This document shows, one piece after another, positions 6,782 through 12,992 of a stretch of 12,992 nucleotides of DNA. A program made the translations under genes and the position numbers. The stretch lies in contig JAFLJW010000371.1 of NCBI GenBank assembly GCA_022712815.1, positions 1 to 12,992 of the forward strand, given 5' to 3'. Position 1 is the stretch's first letter; each line of letters opens with the position of its first letter. Source of the stretch: Pseudodesulfovibrio sp. GTDB taxonomy: Bacteria > Desulfobacterota > Desulfovibrionia > Desulfovibrionales > Desulfovibrionaceae. Below the pieces are notes generated by a model. It made no database searches. It was not told where the DNA came from and saw nothing but the letters and a program-made list of their open reading frames with translations.

Positions 6782-6791
6782 GGGGGGGGGG
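6782..6791. repeat. Ten-base G homopolymer
   Basis: A run of ten G residues lies 10 bases after the ATPase stop, in the convergent spacer. Such tracts are prone to length change in replication and to sequencing error. It is not within a gene, so phase variation of a protein is unlikely. Confidence 0.6.
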
Positions 6792-6927
6792 CTTGTGATT
6801 ATGAACCGTCGTTTCCTTCCTCTTGGCTTCCTCATAAGTGCCTTGAGGTGGAGAGTCTACGGGGCTGACAGTTGGAGTGCAGACTCATATAAGCCCGGTA
6901 CATAAATTGGGGGCAGGTCATTTTGTC

Positions 6928-6950
6928 ATCGCAATCTGCGATTGTTCTAG
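6928..6950 (+). terminator. Weak hairpin, possible end of the ABC-3C transcript
   Basis: ATCGCA (6928-6933) and TGCGAT (6937-6942) form a 6-bp stem with a 3-base loop, followed by an imperfect T-rich tail (TGTTCT). It lies between two convergent operons. It is weak, and no better terminator is visible in 6772-7001. Confidence 0.25.
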
Positions 6951-7001
6951 AGGGTGTTCGCAATCATTGGCTTTGGGTGAGAGGTAATGGTGTAAAAGCG
7001 A

Positions 7002-7481
7002 TTAAATCCCATTGCGACTATATTGGTCAAGATCAGCGTCAAGAGACCAAATGAATACATCGTGCCCTTGGTTTTGTCTGCACACTTTTTCCCATTCTTT
7101 TATGATGGTTAGATCTCCAAAGCTAGTACCTTCTGGTTTTGTGGGTGCTTTGTTGGTAGCTGCACAAGCGATGAATTCAGGTAGCCATTCTTGTATGGCG
7201 GAGGCTGAGGGGAAAGAGGTTGGCTGCCAAGGAGCATTGCCAGCAAAAGCCTCTGTAACTTGGTTAACGAATTCAATAGCACAATTGCGCCTTTGCCGCC
7301 CATCCCCATTTTGAGCTATATGATTTCCTGTTTCGAGGATTGTAGCCATTGGAAGCAATAGTTTTGTTTCGAGTTCTACGTACTCTTTGAGTTCTGTTAG
7401 TATCTCATCTCTGTTGTCACTCATTCTGGGAACGCCTAAAATGATAACAAAGATAGAGGTGTCAATGAGGCAGATACTCAT
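7002..7481 (-). CDS. PIN-domain-like nuclease paired with the AAA ATPase
   Basis: The protein has 159 residues. ATG (7481-7479) overlaps the ATPase stop as ATGA and has AAAGGAAG upstream. A longer frame from 7514 would overlap the ATPase by 37 bases and is less likely. The PIN fold is seen as spaced acidic residues on hydrophobic strands: D7 in ICLIDTSIF, E50 in LPMATILETGNHIA, D123 in SFGDLTIIKEW, and D148/D150 in VFIWSLDADLDQY. These are the metal-binding positions of PIN ribonucleases, at family-typical size. Translational coupling to the ATPase suggests a fixed complex in which the ATPase restrains or triggers the nuclease. No VapB-like antitoxin is adjacent. Cytoplasmic. The substrate (tRNA, rRNA, mRNA or DNA) cannot be told from sequence. 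Confidence 0.75.
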   Translation of the reverse strand: MSICLIDTSIFVIILGVPRMSDNRDEILTELKEYVELETKLLLPMATILETGNHIAQNGDGRQRRNCAIEFVNQVTEAFAGNAPWQPTSFPSASAIQEWLPEFIACAATNKAPTKPEGTSFGDLTIIKEWEKVCRQNQGHDVFIWSLDADLDQYSRNGI

Positions 7482-8815
7482 TTTTCTTCCTTTGAACTGA
7501 GATTTGAAATCCAATCTAGAGCTTTTTGTTTTCTTTCTTCAGCGGGGGTAGAGTCCTTAGCAAAACGTTCGATTATTCGTGCCGTTGAGAGTTGGCCTAA
7601 TGGGCCTTGGGCTACTAATGAAGAATAGTCAGCAATATCTTGAAGCTGGACTAAACGACTATCCCCACCATCGTTATCTCTATAGCAAAACACAACATTT
7701 CCTAGTGCCGAATCTGGAACTGCGTCCATTAATGCAGGGTTGTGGGTTGATAATAGCAAACGCAAATTTCGGTTCTCGGCAATTTGTTGCATTTCCCTCA
7801 TGAGGTGTTTAGCTCTGCTCGGATGGACCCCATTATCCACTTCTTCAATGACAACAAGTGAGCCTTCGGGAGCAGATAATAATGCCGCTGCGATGGCAAG
7901 AACTCTCAATGTCCCATCAGAAAGGATTGTCGCATCCCACTTGCGGGACTTGTCACCAAAACTTTCTTCAAGTTCAAGCATGACTTTTCCTTTATCACTT
8001 TCATAGAATGTGATGTCGCTTATATCTTGCTCTGGCAGGCTCCGTATCAAGGAGAGGAGTGAGTTCCTCTTTATCTTTTCTTGGCAAAGATTGAAAATTA
8101 CTCCCGAAAGATTTCGAGCATCTCCACGGAGTTTTTTCTCTGTTTTAAACTCTGAGTTGCGCATTAAACTCGGAATGGGATCTAAGAAAAGGATATTCTT
8201 CAGTAACTCTTGGCAGCTTTTAGCTATTTCTGGAATGAGTCTTTTGGATTCTGTATTTTGAGCAAATGTTGCAGGGCTATCGAGCTGAGTGAATACTGCC
8301 ATTTGATCAGTGCATGTGATCCGAGGTTTGTTTCCGCCTCGTTTGAAGTTGTTGTAACAAACAGTCAAATCACTACTTGGAAGAGTTGCTTTTTCCTCAA
8401 CCCAATATAGATTTGCTTCTCGAGTAAGATGGTATAGGTATTCATCAGAAATATGTAATTCGCCTTCAACGATTTCAAAGGTGATACCAAGTAAAACTGG
8501 AGAGGCTAGGGAGGTCTCTTTCCCCATAATGCTGGTGTTGGTCTTTGCATTTGCAACGCACTCTATGCGGAATGAGTTTGTTCCATTGTGGCCAATTTCT
8601 TCAATGCGGCCACGAAATATTGCGTCAGAATCTTGCATATGATACCGAATATTCGTAAGTTTTTGTCCTTGTGCGAGCCAACTTAATAGGTGTAAGGCCT
8701 CAAGAACATTACTTTTACCAGACGCATTAGCTCCAATTAATAAGGTCAGAGAAGAGAGTGGAAGTTTAGCTGTTTTATAGCTTTTGAAATCGTGTAATAT
8801 AATGCTAGTTAGCAT
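7478..8815 (-). CDS. AAA_21/OLD-like ATP-binding protein, putative defence sensor
   Basis: The protein has 445 residues. ATG at 8815-8813 follows AGGAGAA. It begins with the RecF/OLD-type opening LTSIILHDFKSY and a Walker A GANASGKS (28-35), followed by NVLEAL. The C-terminal ABC-like lobe has LSDGT (298-302) as signature, Walker B LVVIEEVDNGVHPS (320-333) with the EE pair often seen in this family, and the switch STHNP (356-360). The middle (about 90-290) is an insert without known motifs. No TOPRIM nuclease domain follows, unlike full OLD proteins. The nuclease role seems moved to the coupled PIN gene. This resembles two-gene ATPase-effector defence systems such as PARIS, but with a different effector. 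Probably cytoplasmic and oligomeric. The role in phage sensing is inferred. Confidence 0.8.
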   Translation of the reverse strand: MLTSIILHDFKSYKTAKLPLSSLTLLIGANASGKSNVLEALHLLSWLAQGQKLTNIRYHMQDSDAIFRGRIEEIGHNGTNSFRIECVANAKTNTSIMGKETSLASPVLLGITFEIVEGELHISDEYLYHLTREANLYWVEEKATLPSSDLTVCYNNFKRGGNKPRITCTDQMAVFTQLDSPATFAQNTESKRLIPEIAKSCQELLKNILFLDPIPSLMRNSEFKTEKKLRGDARNLSGVIFNLCQEKIKRNSLLSLIRSLPEQDISDITFYESDKGKVMLELEESFGDKSRKWDATILSDGTLRVLAIAAALLSAPEGSLVVIEEVDNGVHPSRAKHLMREMQQIAENRNLRLLLSTHNPALMDAVPDSALGNVVFCYRDNDGGDSRLVQLQDIADYSSLVAQGPLGQLSTARIIERFAKDSTPAEERKQKALDWISNLSSKEEK

Positions 8816-8821
8816 GAGATT

Positions 8822-8832
8822 CTCCTAAGGAG
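8822..8832. repeat. Palindrome CTCCTAAGGAG over the ATPase ribosome site
   Basis: Five-base arms CTCCT/AGGAG with one central base contain the Shine-Dalgarno of the ATPase on the minus strand. The upstream arm complements the ribosome site, so it may limit translation or bind a regulator. A related block (CTCCTAAGAG) precedes the DUF2971 gene. Confidence 0.3.
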
Positions 8833-8846
8833 TTTTTTACATATCA

Positions 8847-8875
8847 GTCTTATGCTGTGGTCGCTATCCCGTCAA
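8847..8875 (-). promoter_or_regulatory. Candidate promoter of the ATPase-PIN operon
   Basis: On the minus strand, TTGACG (8875-8870) and TAAGAC (8852-8847) are separated by 17 bases, with a start codon about 32 bases further on. The -10 box is a weak match, so the promoter is tentative. Confidence 0.35.
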
Positions 8876-8907
8876 ATTTTGGAGCAATGAATCCTCTTTT
8901 CGGTTAA

Positions 8908-9159
8908 CTATTCTAATAATTCTTTGACTTGAGAGTCACTGAATTTGTTGCCGTCGTATACATAATATAGGTATCCATAAATGGCTGTGTTTTTGTAGCT
9001 TTTTACTGGTTTGATATCGCTGTATGGTTCAAGACATTTGATGATTCGATCAGCATATCGCACTGCGTGTGTTGTGGATTCATCAATTGCTGCAAAGCCA
9101 TGTTTGGTAACAGCATCAACAGCATCATAAACATTATCTTTTTCTCTAAATATCTTCAC
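8908..9159 (-). CDS. Small protein of unknown function
   Basis: The protein has 83 residues. GTG start (9159-9157) follows AGGAAG at good spacing. I do not recognise the family. The sequence is mixed charged and hydrophobic with no membrane segment, no cysteine cluster and no HTH. It contains two helical parts (residues 8-20 and 30-45) and a tyrosine-rich strand region (YKNTAIYGYLYYVYDG, 55-70). It starts 29 bases after the stop of the DUF2971 gene and has no promoter of its own that I can see, so both are probably one transcript. A small partner next to a possible effector could be an immunity or antitoxin-like protein, but this is only suggested by position. Confidence 0.6.
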   Translation of the reverse strand: MKIFREKDNVYDAVDAVTKHGFAAIDESTTHAVRYADRIIKCLEPYSDIKPVKSYKNTAIYGYLYYVYDGNKFSDSQVKELLE

Positions 9160-9188
9160 GGGCTTCCTGTCAGACTCTACTGGATTTA

Positions 9189-10148
9189 CTAGTATAGTGG
9201 AGTTGCTTTAAGTTGTGATTGAAAGATTTTCAACTGATATCCCAACCTGGTAGCAACATTTTGGACTAGCTGAGTGAACCAAGAGGGTGCGGTGGGCGAG
9301 ATATAAACACTTTCGATGAGCTCTAAAATATTGCATGGCATTTGAAGCCCCTCAAATTGTTGAGCGCCAAAGTTTGTAACTATTGCTCTGACTTCTCTTT
9401 CGTGCTCAAAGGATACACGTTTACTCCAAAATACAGCATTTAGAGCCGGGAGGTTTGCATTAAAATCAATGTATTTCACCCTCCCAATAAGAATGTTTAA
9501 GTTCTCTCCAAGAGCTTTGTACAGTCTGTCTTGAGTTGTTTTTATTGCTATAGCATTTGTGGTGTCTGTTGAATATAAATTCCACATCGCTTCGGATTCG
9601 CTGTGGTTTTCATGCCAACAGTTTATATATGTTACTTGGCGTGCTTTTTCGCAGTTGGTGTTCGTGATTGAAACCTGTTGGCGCGATTGAGTATCAATTT
9701 GCTCCGCAGTGAGAGTGCATTGGTGGCCTCCTGGTGGATATAGAGCTGCTTGCTTATAGGATGTAAACAGATGATTGTCCCATGTTTGGCGATGATCAAT
9801 GGTTCCCCTTGCTCCTTCAAATGGATCTGCTAATTTGTCCACTCTAGAAAAAAATAATGATTGTGTATCAAGTATGGACAGGAATTTTGTAAAATCCATG
9901 TATCGCCAAAGGGTACTATGGCCTGTCGGAATTTCGTAAGGTCTAGGGGAGTAGGTTTCTCGTGCAGCTAGCTCTGTCAGATGAATAGTGCAATTGTCAC
10001 AGACATACAAAGGTTCGCCATTACTCCTGTATCCGGAATTGCATGCATCGCCTTGAATGAAGTTGTAGTTGCATAGGCGGCATGAATCCCAGTGAAAATA
10101 TCTGAGTTTTTTTAACTCATCAGTGTACCTATATGTCATTGTTTTCAT
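9189..10148 (-). CDS. DUF2971 domain protein with N-terminal four-cysteine zinc ribbon
   Basis: The protein has 319 residues. ATG at 10148 has AAGAGA upstream; a second ATG three codons later is possible. Residues 23-53 hold C23-RL-C26 and C50-DN-C53, a treble-clef or ribbon zinc site. The DUF2971 domain follows: LWRYMDFTKFLSIL (80-93), SLFFSRVDKLADPFEG (97-112), NCWHENHSESEAMWNLY (176-192), GRVKYIDF (222-229) and SFEHEREVRAI (246-256). These are the conserved blocks of the family. DUF2971 proteins recur on mobile islands and their biochemical role is not settled to my knowledge. The conserved R, D, E, H and W residues would fit an enzyme. The zinc ribbon is less usual and may bind nucleic acid or protein. 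Probably co-transcribed with the 83-residue gene downstream. Confidence 0.75.
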   Translation of the reverse strand: MKTMTYRYTDELKKLRYFHWDSCRLCNYNFIQGDACNSGYRSNGEPLYVCDNCTIHLTELAARETYSPRPYEIPTGHSTLWRYMDFTKFLSILDTQSLFFSRVDKLADPFEGARGTIDHRQTWDNHLFTSYKQAALYPPGGHQCTLTAEQIDTQSRQQVSITNTNCEKARQVTYINCWHENHSESEAMWNLYSTDTTNAIAIKTTQDRLYKALGENLNILIGRVKYIDFNANLPALNAVFWSKRVSFEHEREVRAIVTNFGAQQFEGLQMPCNILELIESVYISPTAPSWFTQLVQNVATRLGYQLKIFQSQLKATPLY

Positions 10149-10170
10149 TCAGTATCTCTTAGGAGGTTTC

Positions 10171-10290
10171 GTGGATGTTTTGAAAGGAGCATTTATCCTC
10201 CCCCCTGCCAATATAGCTGGAGATGGTTCAACCTTAAATGTGTTTAAGTTGTTCAATTTGATGACAATATTAGATATCGCCAGTTCTTGA
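10171..10290 (+). CDS. Possible 39-residue peptide with an ideal ribosome site
   Basis: GTG at 10171 follows AGGAGG with a 4-base spacer. The frame is 39 codons, beginning VDVLKGAFILPPANIAGDG, then a hydrophobic part (VFKLFNLMTILDIAS). It lies alone on the plus strand in the spacer between two minus-strand genes, with no promoter that I can point to. AGGAGG is also the complement of the CTCCT block before the DUF2971 gene, so the site may be accidental. No family is recognised. The rest of 10149-10430 shows no supported gene. Confidence 0.2.
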   Translation: MDVLKGAFILPPANIAGDGSTLNVFKLFNLMTILDIASS

Positions 10291-10430
10291 GCATCTTTGG
10301 GGGAATGAACTTAATCATGGTCGATGGTCTTAATTTCCATTTCATGTCCACCTTTTGCATCTCTTCATATTATAGTGAAAAGCGGTCCGCAAGCGGGTTT
10401 CCTGAATTCGGTGAATTGATTCTAATGGGT

Positions 10431-11435
10431 TTAACTACTTTGACGGGTCATCTTGGTTGCGAACAGAGTGATAAGACCGCCGAGCATGATGTAGCCGACA
10501 ACTACTTCTAGGGTTAACCAGACTTGGCCTGCAAGGTTGAGTGGCGTGACATCTCCGAAGCCTAGCGTGGTGAAAGTGACGATGCTGAAATAGTATGGGG
10601 TGAAGCCATTAACAATCATTTTATCGTTGAAACCCATCTTTGGATCTATAGAAATTAGAACGTTTTTTATTCCGTCTGGTAGCCATTCCCAGACTGGATA
10701 ATCTGCGAAGAGTATACCGAATATTCCAGCTAAAAGAATTGATAGCAACGCCCATCGCCAAATAGATTGTCCGCAGTTGGAGGTGAGTTTCCAAAAGCGG
10801 TATTTCCAAATATAATTTTCTTTGGTCTCCTCAATATAGTTCAGGTCCATGACGTGTCTGATGAATCTCTGATTGTCCTTGCAGTCAGTGACATTAGTAC
10901 TTTGGCATGTGGTTTTGTTGTCATATTTTATGGCACGGATATGAGCGTTCGTAAAATCTGTCCACCGAAGGGTTGCTCCACTTAGATTTGCTTTATAAAG
11001 ATCTGCACTTTGAACTTTTGCACTTGAGAGATTTGCTCCAGACAAATTCGCCTCAGTAAGTATTCCTTTCAGGAGTTTTGCCCCAACAAGGTTCGCCCCG
11101 GAAAGGTCGGCTGACATGAGTTTTCCCTCACGAAGATTTGTTCCAGTAAGCGTTGCGTCTGTGAGGTTCGCCGCCCAGAGGTTCGCATTTGTGAGGGTTG
11201 TTTCTGTAAGATCTGCTTTTACGAGTTCTGCTTTGAAGAAATCCGCGTTCTCGAGGTCTGCCCCAATAAAATTAGTTTCCTTAAGGTTTGCACGGCGGAG
11301 GTTTATATTCTTAAGGACTTCTCCTTCAAGGTCTGCGCTGCTTAGATCAGGAATTATATCGGGGTTGTTCTCACGCCATTTATTCCAGCTATCGACGCCT
11401 TGGTCCAAGATTGCAAGATGTTCAAGGATGGGCAT
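10431..11435 (-). CDS. Pentapeptide-repeat protein fused to a two-TM potassium-channel-like pore
   Basis: The protein has 334 residues from ATG 11435-11433, which follows AGAGGAAA. A TTG start at 11474 would add 13 residues but has no ribosome site. Residues 31-167 are tandem pentapeptide repeats of the A(D/N)LxX type (ADLSG, ANLSG, ADLYK and others), which fold as a right-handed beta-helix. After a linker, TM1 lies at about 227-244 (LLSILLAGIFGILFA), a pore helix at 278-290, the selectivity filter TTLGFGDVTP at 289-298 (LGFG in place of the usual VGYG), and TM2 at 304-326. This is the Ion_trans_2 layout, so tetrameric and inner-membrane. The cytosolic repeat domain would act as sensor or partner-binding part. 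In this island it could be a membrane-depolarising effector, but a normal channel role is possible. Confidence 0.85.
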   Translation of the reverse strand: MPILEHLAILDQGVDSWNKWRENNPDIIPDLSSADLEGEVLKNINLRRANLKETNFIGADLENADFFKAELVKADLTETTLTNANLWAANLTDATLTGTNLREGKLMSADLSGANLVGAKLLKGILTEANLSGANLSSAKVQSADLYKANLSGATLRWTDFTNAHIRAIKYDNKTTCQSTNVTDCKDNQRFIRHVMDLNYIEETKENYIWKYRFWKLTSNCGQSIWRWALLSILLAGIFGILFADYPVWEWLPDGIKNVLISIDPKMGFNDKMIVNGFTPYYFSIVTFTTLGFGDVTPLNLAGQVWLTLEVVVGYIMLGGLITLFATKMTRQSS

Positions 11436-11527
11436 GGGGATTTCCTCTGGTTGAATTCTAATTTGGTCAATCAATTTATTAGCAGGATGCGGGACATATT
11501 ATTTGCAGAAATACGTGAAAAGCATTC

Positions 11528-12517
11528 TCATCGTTTCTTCCCGGCCAACCTCGCAGCCAACCGATCAGATCTCAAGTGAGTATACCGCTTCAGCATCTGC
11601 AAGCCTTTATGTCCGGTAATCTCGGATATTTCCAAGCTGTCTAAGTCGGTGTTTTCAAACAACCTAGAGGTGGCTTCATGCCGTAAATCGTGAAACGTCA
11701 AGTCAATAATATCTGCCTTCTCTCTAGCCCGTCTCATTGCAATGGTTATCGCATTCTCGCTCATGCCAAAAACTGAGCCTGTAATCTGTCTGGGAATGTT
11801 TTGGAGGATGTCTATTGCAGCCGGAGAGAGTGGAACTGTTCTCTCTGACATGTTTTTGGTGTTTCCAAGGTAAACTGTGGGGCCATTCAGATCGACATTC
11901 GCCCAACTCAAATTTGCTATCTCAGCTCTTCTCATTGCGGTCTCAAGGGCAAATAGAACAACAGAGCGGAAATTGTCACCGCAGGCCTCAAGGAGCTTTT
12001 TCTCTTCACCCTCAAGGAGTCTTCTGGTTCTTCCGCCGGATAGTTTTGGCTTGCGTGCACGTTTCACAGGATTTGCGAGACTTTCCATACCCCAGTCAGT
12101 TGCTGCAACTTCAAAGAGGCGAGAGAGGATAGCTAAATCAAGGCGTATCGTGTTCGCGGACCTGCCTTCGCCTTCTCTTTCTAAGATGAAATCGGCGATA
12201 TCTTTAATACGGATGGCGGCCAGAGAGCGTTTAGCGATAGACCTTTGTTGCAGAGCTTTAGCGCGTCTTGTTTCATTTGCAATCATTTTGAGGGTGGGGA
12301 TGTACTCTATGACAAATCTATCAAGAGCTTCGTGCAGTGTCGTTTGCTCAGCTTCTTTGCGTGAGACAAAAACTCCACGGGTCATTTCAGACTCGATGTC
12401 GCGAACCCATTGCTCTGCATCAACTTTGATCTCAAAAGTTTTAGACTGAGTTGGGTAGCCTTTCTTGCGAATCCTTGCTTCCCACTGATGAGTGCCGCGT
12501 TTCCGTATGGTTGCCAT
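11528..12517 (-). CDS. Tyrosine-type integrase of the island
   Basis: The protein has 329 residues. ATG (12517-12515) follows AAGGAG. The same frame is open to 12580, but those extra residues overlap the tRNA terminator region and have no ribosome site. The N-terminal arm-binding domain (MATIRKRG, WEARIRKKGYPTQSKTF) is followed by a SAM-like core-binding domain (about 60-150) and the catalytic domain. The catalytic residues are R196 in TAMRRAEI, K221 in NTKN, H276 and R279 in FHDLRHEATS, H303 in TGHKG and Y312 in KRYTHLR, so it looks fully active. It is transcribed away from tRNA-Thr with 101 bases between them, the classic position for an integrase that uses the tRNA 3' end as attachment site. 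Its direction indicates that the island extends leftward from the tRNA. Confidence 0.93.
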   Translation of the reverse strand: MATIRKRGTHQWEARIRKKGYPTQSKTFEIKVDAEQWVRDIESEMTRGVFVSRKEAEQTTLHEALDRFVIEYIPTLKMIANETRRAKALQQRSIAKRSLAAIRIKDIADFILEREGEGRSANTIRLDLAILSRLFEVAATDWGMESLANPVKRARKPKLSGGRTRRLLEGEEKKLLEACGDNFRSVVLFALETAMRRAEIANLSWANVDLNGPTVYLGNTKNMSERTVPLSPAAIDILQNIPRQITGSVFGMSENAITIAMRRAREKADIIDLTFHDLRHEATSRLFENTDLDSLEISEITGHKGLQMLKRYTHLRSDRLAARLAGKKR

Positions 12518-12575
12518 GTCAGCTCCTTCTCTTGTTTTAGAGTGGAGCAGATTTGGAGCAAGAAATCCATTAAAT

Positions 12576-12610
12576 AACAAAAAAAGGACCTAGCTTTATG
12601 CTAAGTCCTT
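12576..12610 (-). terminator. Rho-independent terminator downstream of tRNA-Thr
   Basis: On the minus strand an 11-bp stem (AAGGACTTAGC pairing with GCTAGGTCCTT, one T-G wobble) with a 5-base loop is followed by a run of T residues. It ends the tRNA transcript 8 bases after the CCA and separates it from the integrase. Confidence 0.85.
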
Positions 12611-12618
12611 GATTTTCC

Positions 12619-12694
<76 letters not shown>

Positions 12695-12709
12695 GAAACG
12701 GGAGCCGAT

Positions 12710-12738
12710 TTTTAAACCGGGGAGTGGTGTGTGGTCAA
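12710..12738 (-). promoter_or_regulatory. Promoter of tRNA-Thr
   Basis: On the minus strand TTGACC (12738-12733) and TTAAAA (12715-12710) are separated by 17 bases. The region after the -10 box is G+C-rich (CGGCTCCCG), like the discriminators of stable-RNA promoters that respond to growth control. The mature tRNA begins 16 bases after the -10 box. Confidence 0.6.
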
Positions 12739-12900
12739 GAGAAAAGAGTGCGGTGGTGAATTAGATATAAAGTATAAGCTGCTGGTATTTTGATTGCGTA
12801 GGGGATATACTCGTAACTTGGAAGTAATATGGAAATTGCAAATGTGGATTGAAGTGGTGTTGCCGTCCTTGGCTTGTACGAAACAGGGAGCCTGACTGTC

Positions 12901-12992
12901 GTGCGATTTGATGTGACCATAAGCAGAGCTAGCCTCATCGGTATGGTGGTTGTGTCGTGGCTTTCCATCCTGGTTCTTGGCGGGGCCTGGAT
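12901..12992 (+). CDS. Start of a probable membrane-anchored host protein, cut by the window edge
   Basis: GTG at 12901 has CAGGGAG about 10 bases upstream. The visible 30 residues run VRFDVTISRASLIG followed by a strongly hydrophobic stretch (MVVVSWLSILVLGGAW), which fits an N-terminal cytoplasmic tail and one transmembrane anchor. The frame is open to the window end; the frame itself opens after a stop at 12850, so TTG 12874 is another possible start. It is divergent from the tRNA gene and lies on the flank away from the integrase, so it is likely chromosomal. The family cannot be named from this much sequence. Confidence 0.4.
   Translation, partial: MRFDVTISRASLIGMVVVSWLSILVLGGAW

Noticed and set aside
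6930..6965. Repeated CGCAATC/CAATCGC words as a CRISPR or att array
   Set aside because: There are only three short 7-mers with uneven spacing, no spacers and no cas genes. They are better explained as a small hairpin plus chance.
10388..10396. GCGGTCCGC palindrome as a terminator for the channel gene
   Set aside because: The loop would be a single base and no T run follows on the minus strand.
10287..10511. 74-codon plus-strand frame overlapping the end of the pentapeptide-channel gene
   Set aside because: It has a TTG start without a ribosome site, and its last third is the antisense of the clearly coding channel TM2.
11116..11454. 112-codon Arg/Ser/Phe-rich plus-strand frame
   Set aside because: It is the antisense shadow of the pentapeptide repeats; the regular composition comes from the repeat on the other strand.
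11877..12449. 190-codon plus-strand frame opposite the integrase
   Set aside because: The integrase on the minus strand has all catalytic motifs; this frame has no start signal or recognisable motif.
12735..12968. 77-codon minus-strand frame upstream of tRNA-Thr
   Set aside because: No ribosome site, low-complexity Thr/Pro/Leu-rich content, it covers the tRNA -35 box and runs opposite to the better plus-strand membrane-protein start at 12901.

Overview
The window looks like one side of an integrated mobile island with a defence-type cargo. A tyrosine integrase (11528-12517, minus) sits directly downstream of a tRNA-Thr(CGT) gene (12619-12694, minus), the usual arrangement for an element integrated at the 3' end of a tRNA. 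No convincing second attachment site was found, so the far end probably lies outside the window. The host is a bacterium with clear Shine-Dalgarno sites, frequent GTG/TTG starts, a CCA-encoding tRNA gene and moderate G+C. The integrase style suggests a proteobacterium or Desulfobacterota, but this is weak inference. The cargo genes look more A+T-rich than the integrase and the tRNA flank.

Layout. At the left edge (1-141) is the end of an IS3-group insertion sequence with the start of its orfA on the minus strand. It has cut into a second tyrosine recombinase gene, whose remaining part (142-898) keeps all catalytic motifs. Next come a multi-pass membrane protein (1027-1620, plus) and a two-TM membrane protein (1888-2427, minus), then a small XRE regulator (2590-2853, plus).

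The central block (3130-6771, plus) is a tightly packed operon that reads as an ABC three-component (ABC-3C) conflict system: a protein with a predicted PD-(D/E)xK-like N-terminal nuclease, a small middle component, and an SMC/Rad50-like ABC ATPase. The ATPase is split into two overlapping frames immediately after a four-cysteine zinc-hook-like motif. A perfect T_TTT_TTT heptamer lies just before the first stop codon, so a -1 shift would give one 631-residue ATPase. A 9-bp inverted repeat overlaps the -35 box of the operon promoter.

Convergent to it (minus) is a translationally coupled pair: an OLD/AAA_21-like ATPase (7478-8815) and a PIN-domain nuclease (7002-7481). Upstream lie a small unknown protein (8908-9159), a DUF2971 protein with an N-terminal four-Cys zinc ribbon (9189-10148), and a pentapeptide-repeat protein fused to a two-TM potassium-channel-like pore (10431-11435). 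Beyond the tRNA, the start of what is probably a host membrane protein gene (12901 onward, plus) marks chromosomal flank.

How they fit together: the sensor-ATPase plus nuclease pairs, a possible ion-channel effector, a DUF2971 protein, a XRE regulator and two recombinases are typical of a defence island on a mobile element. No phage structural, replication or conjugation genes are visible. All defence roles are inferred from domain architecture and neighbourhood.
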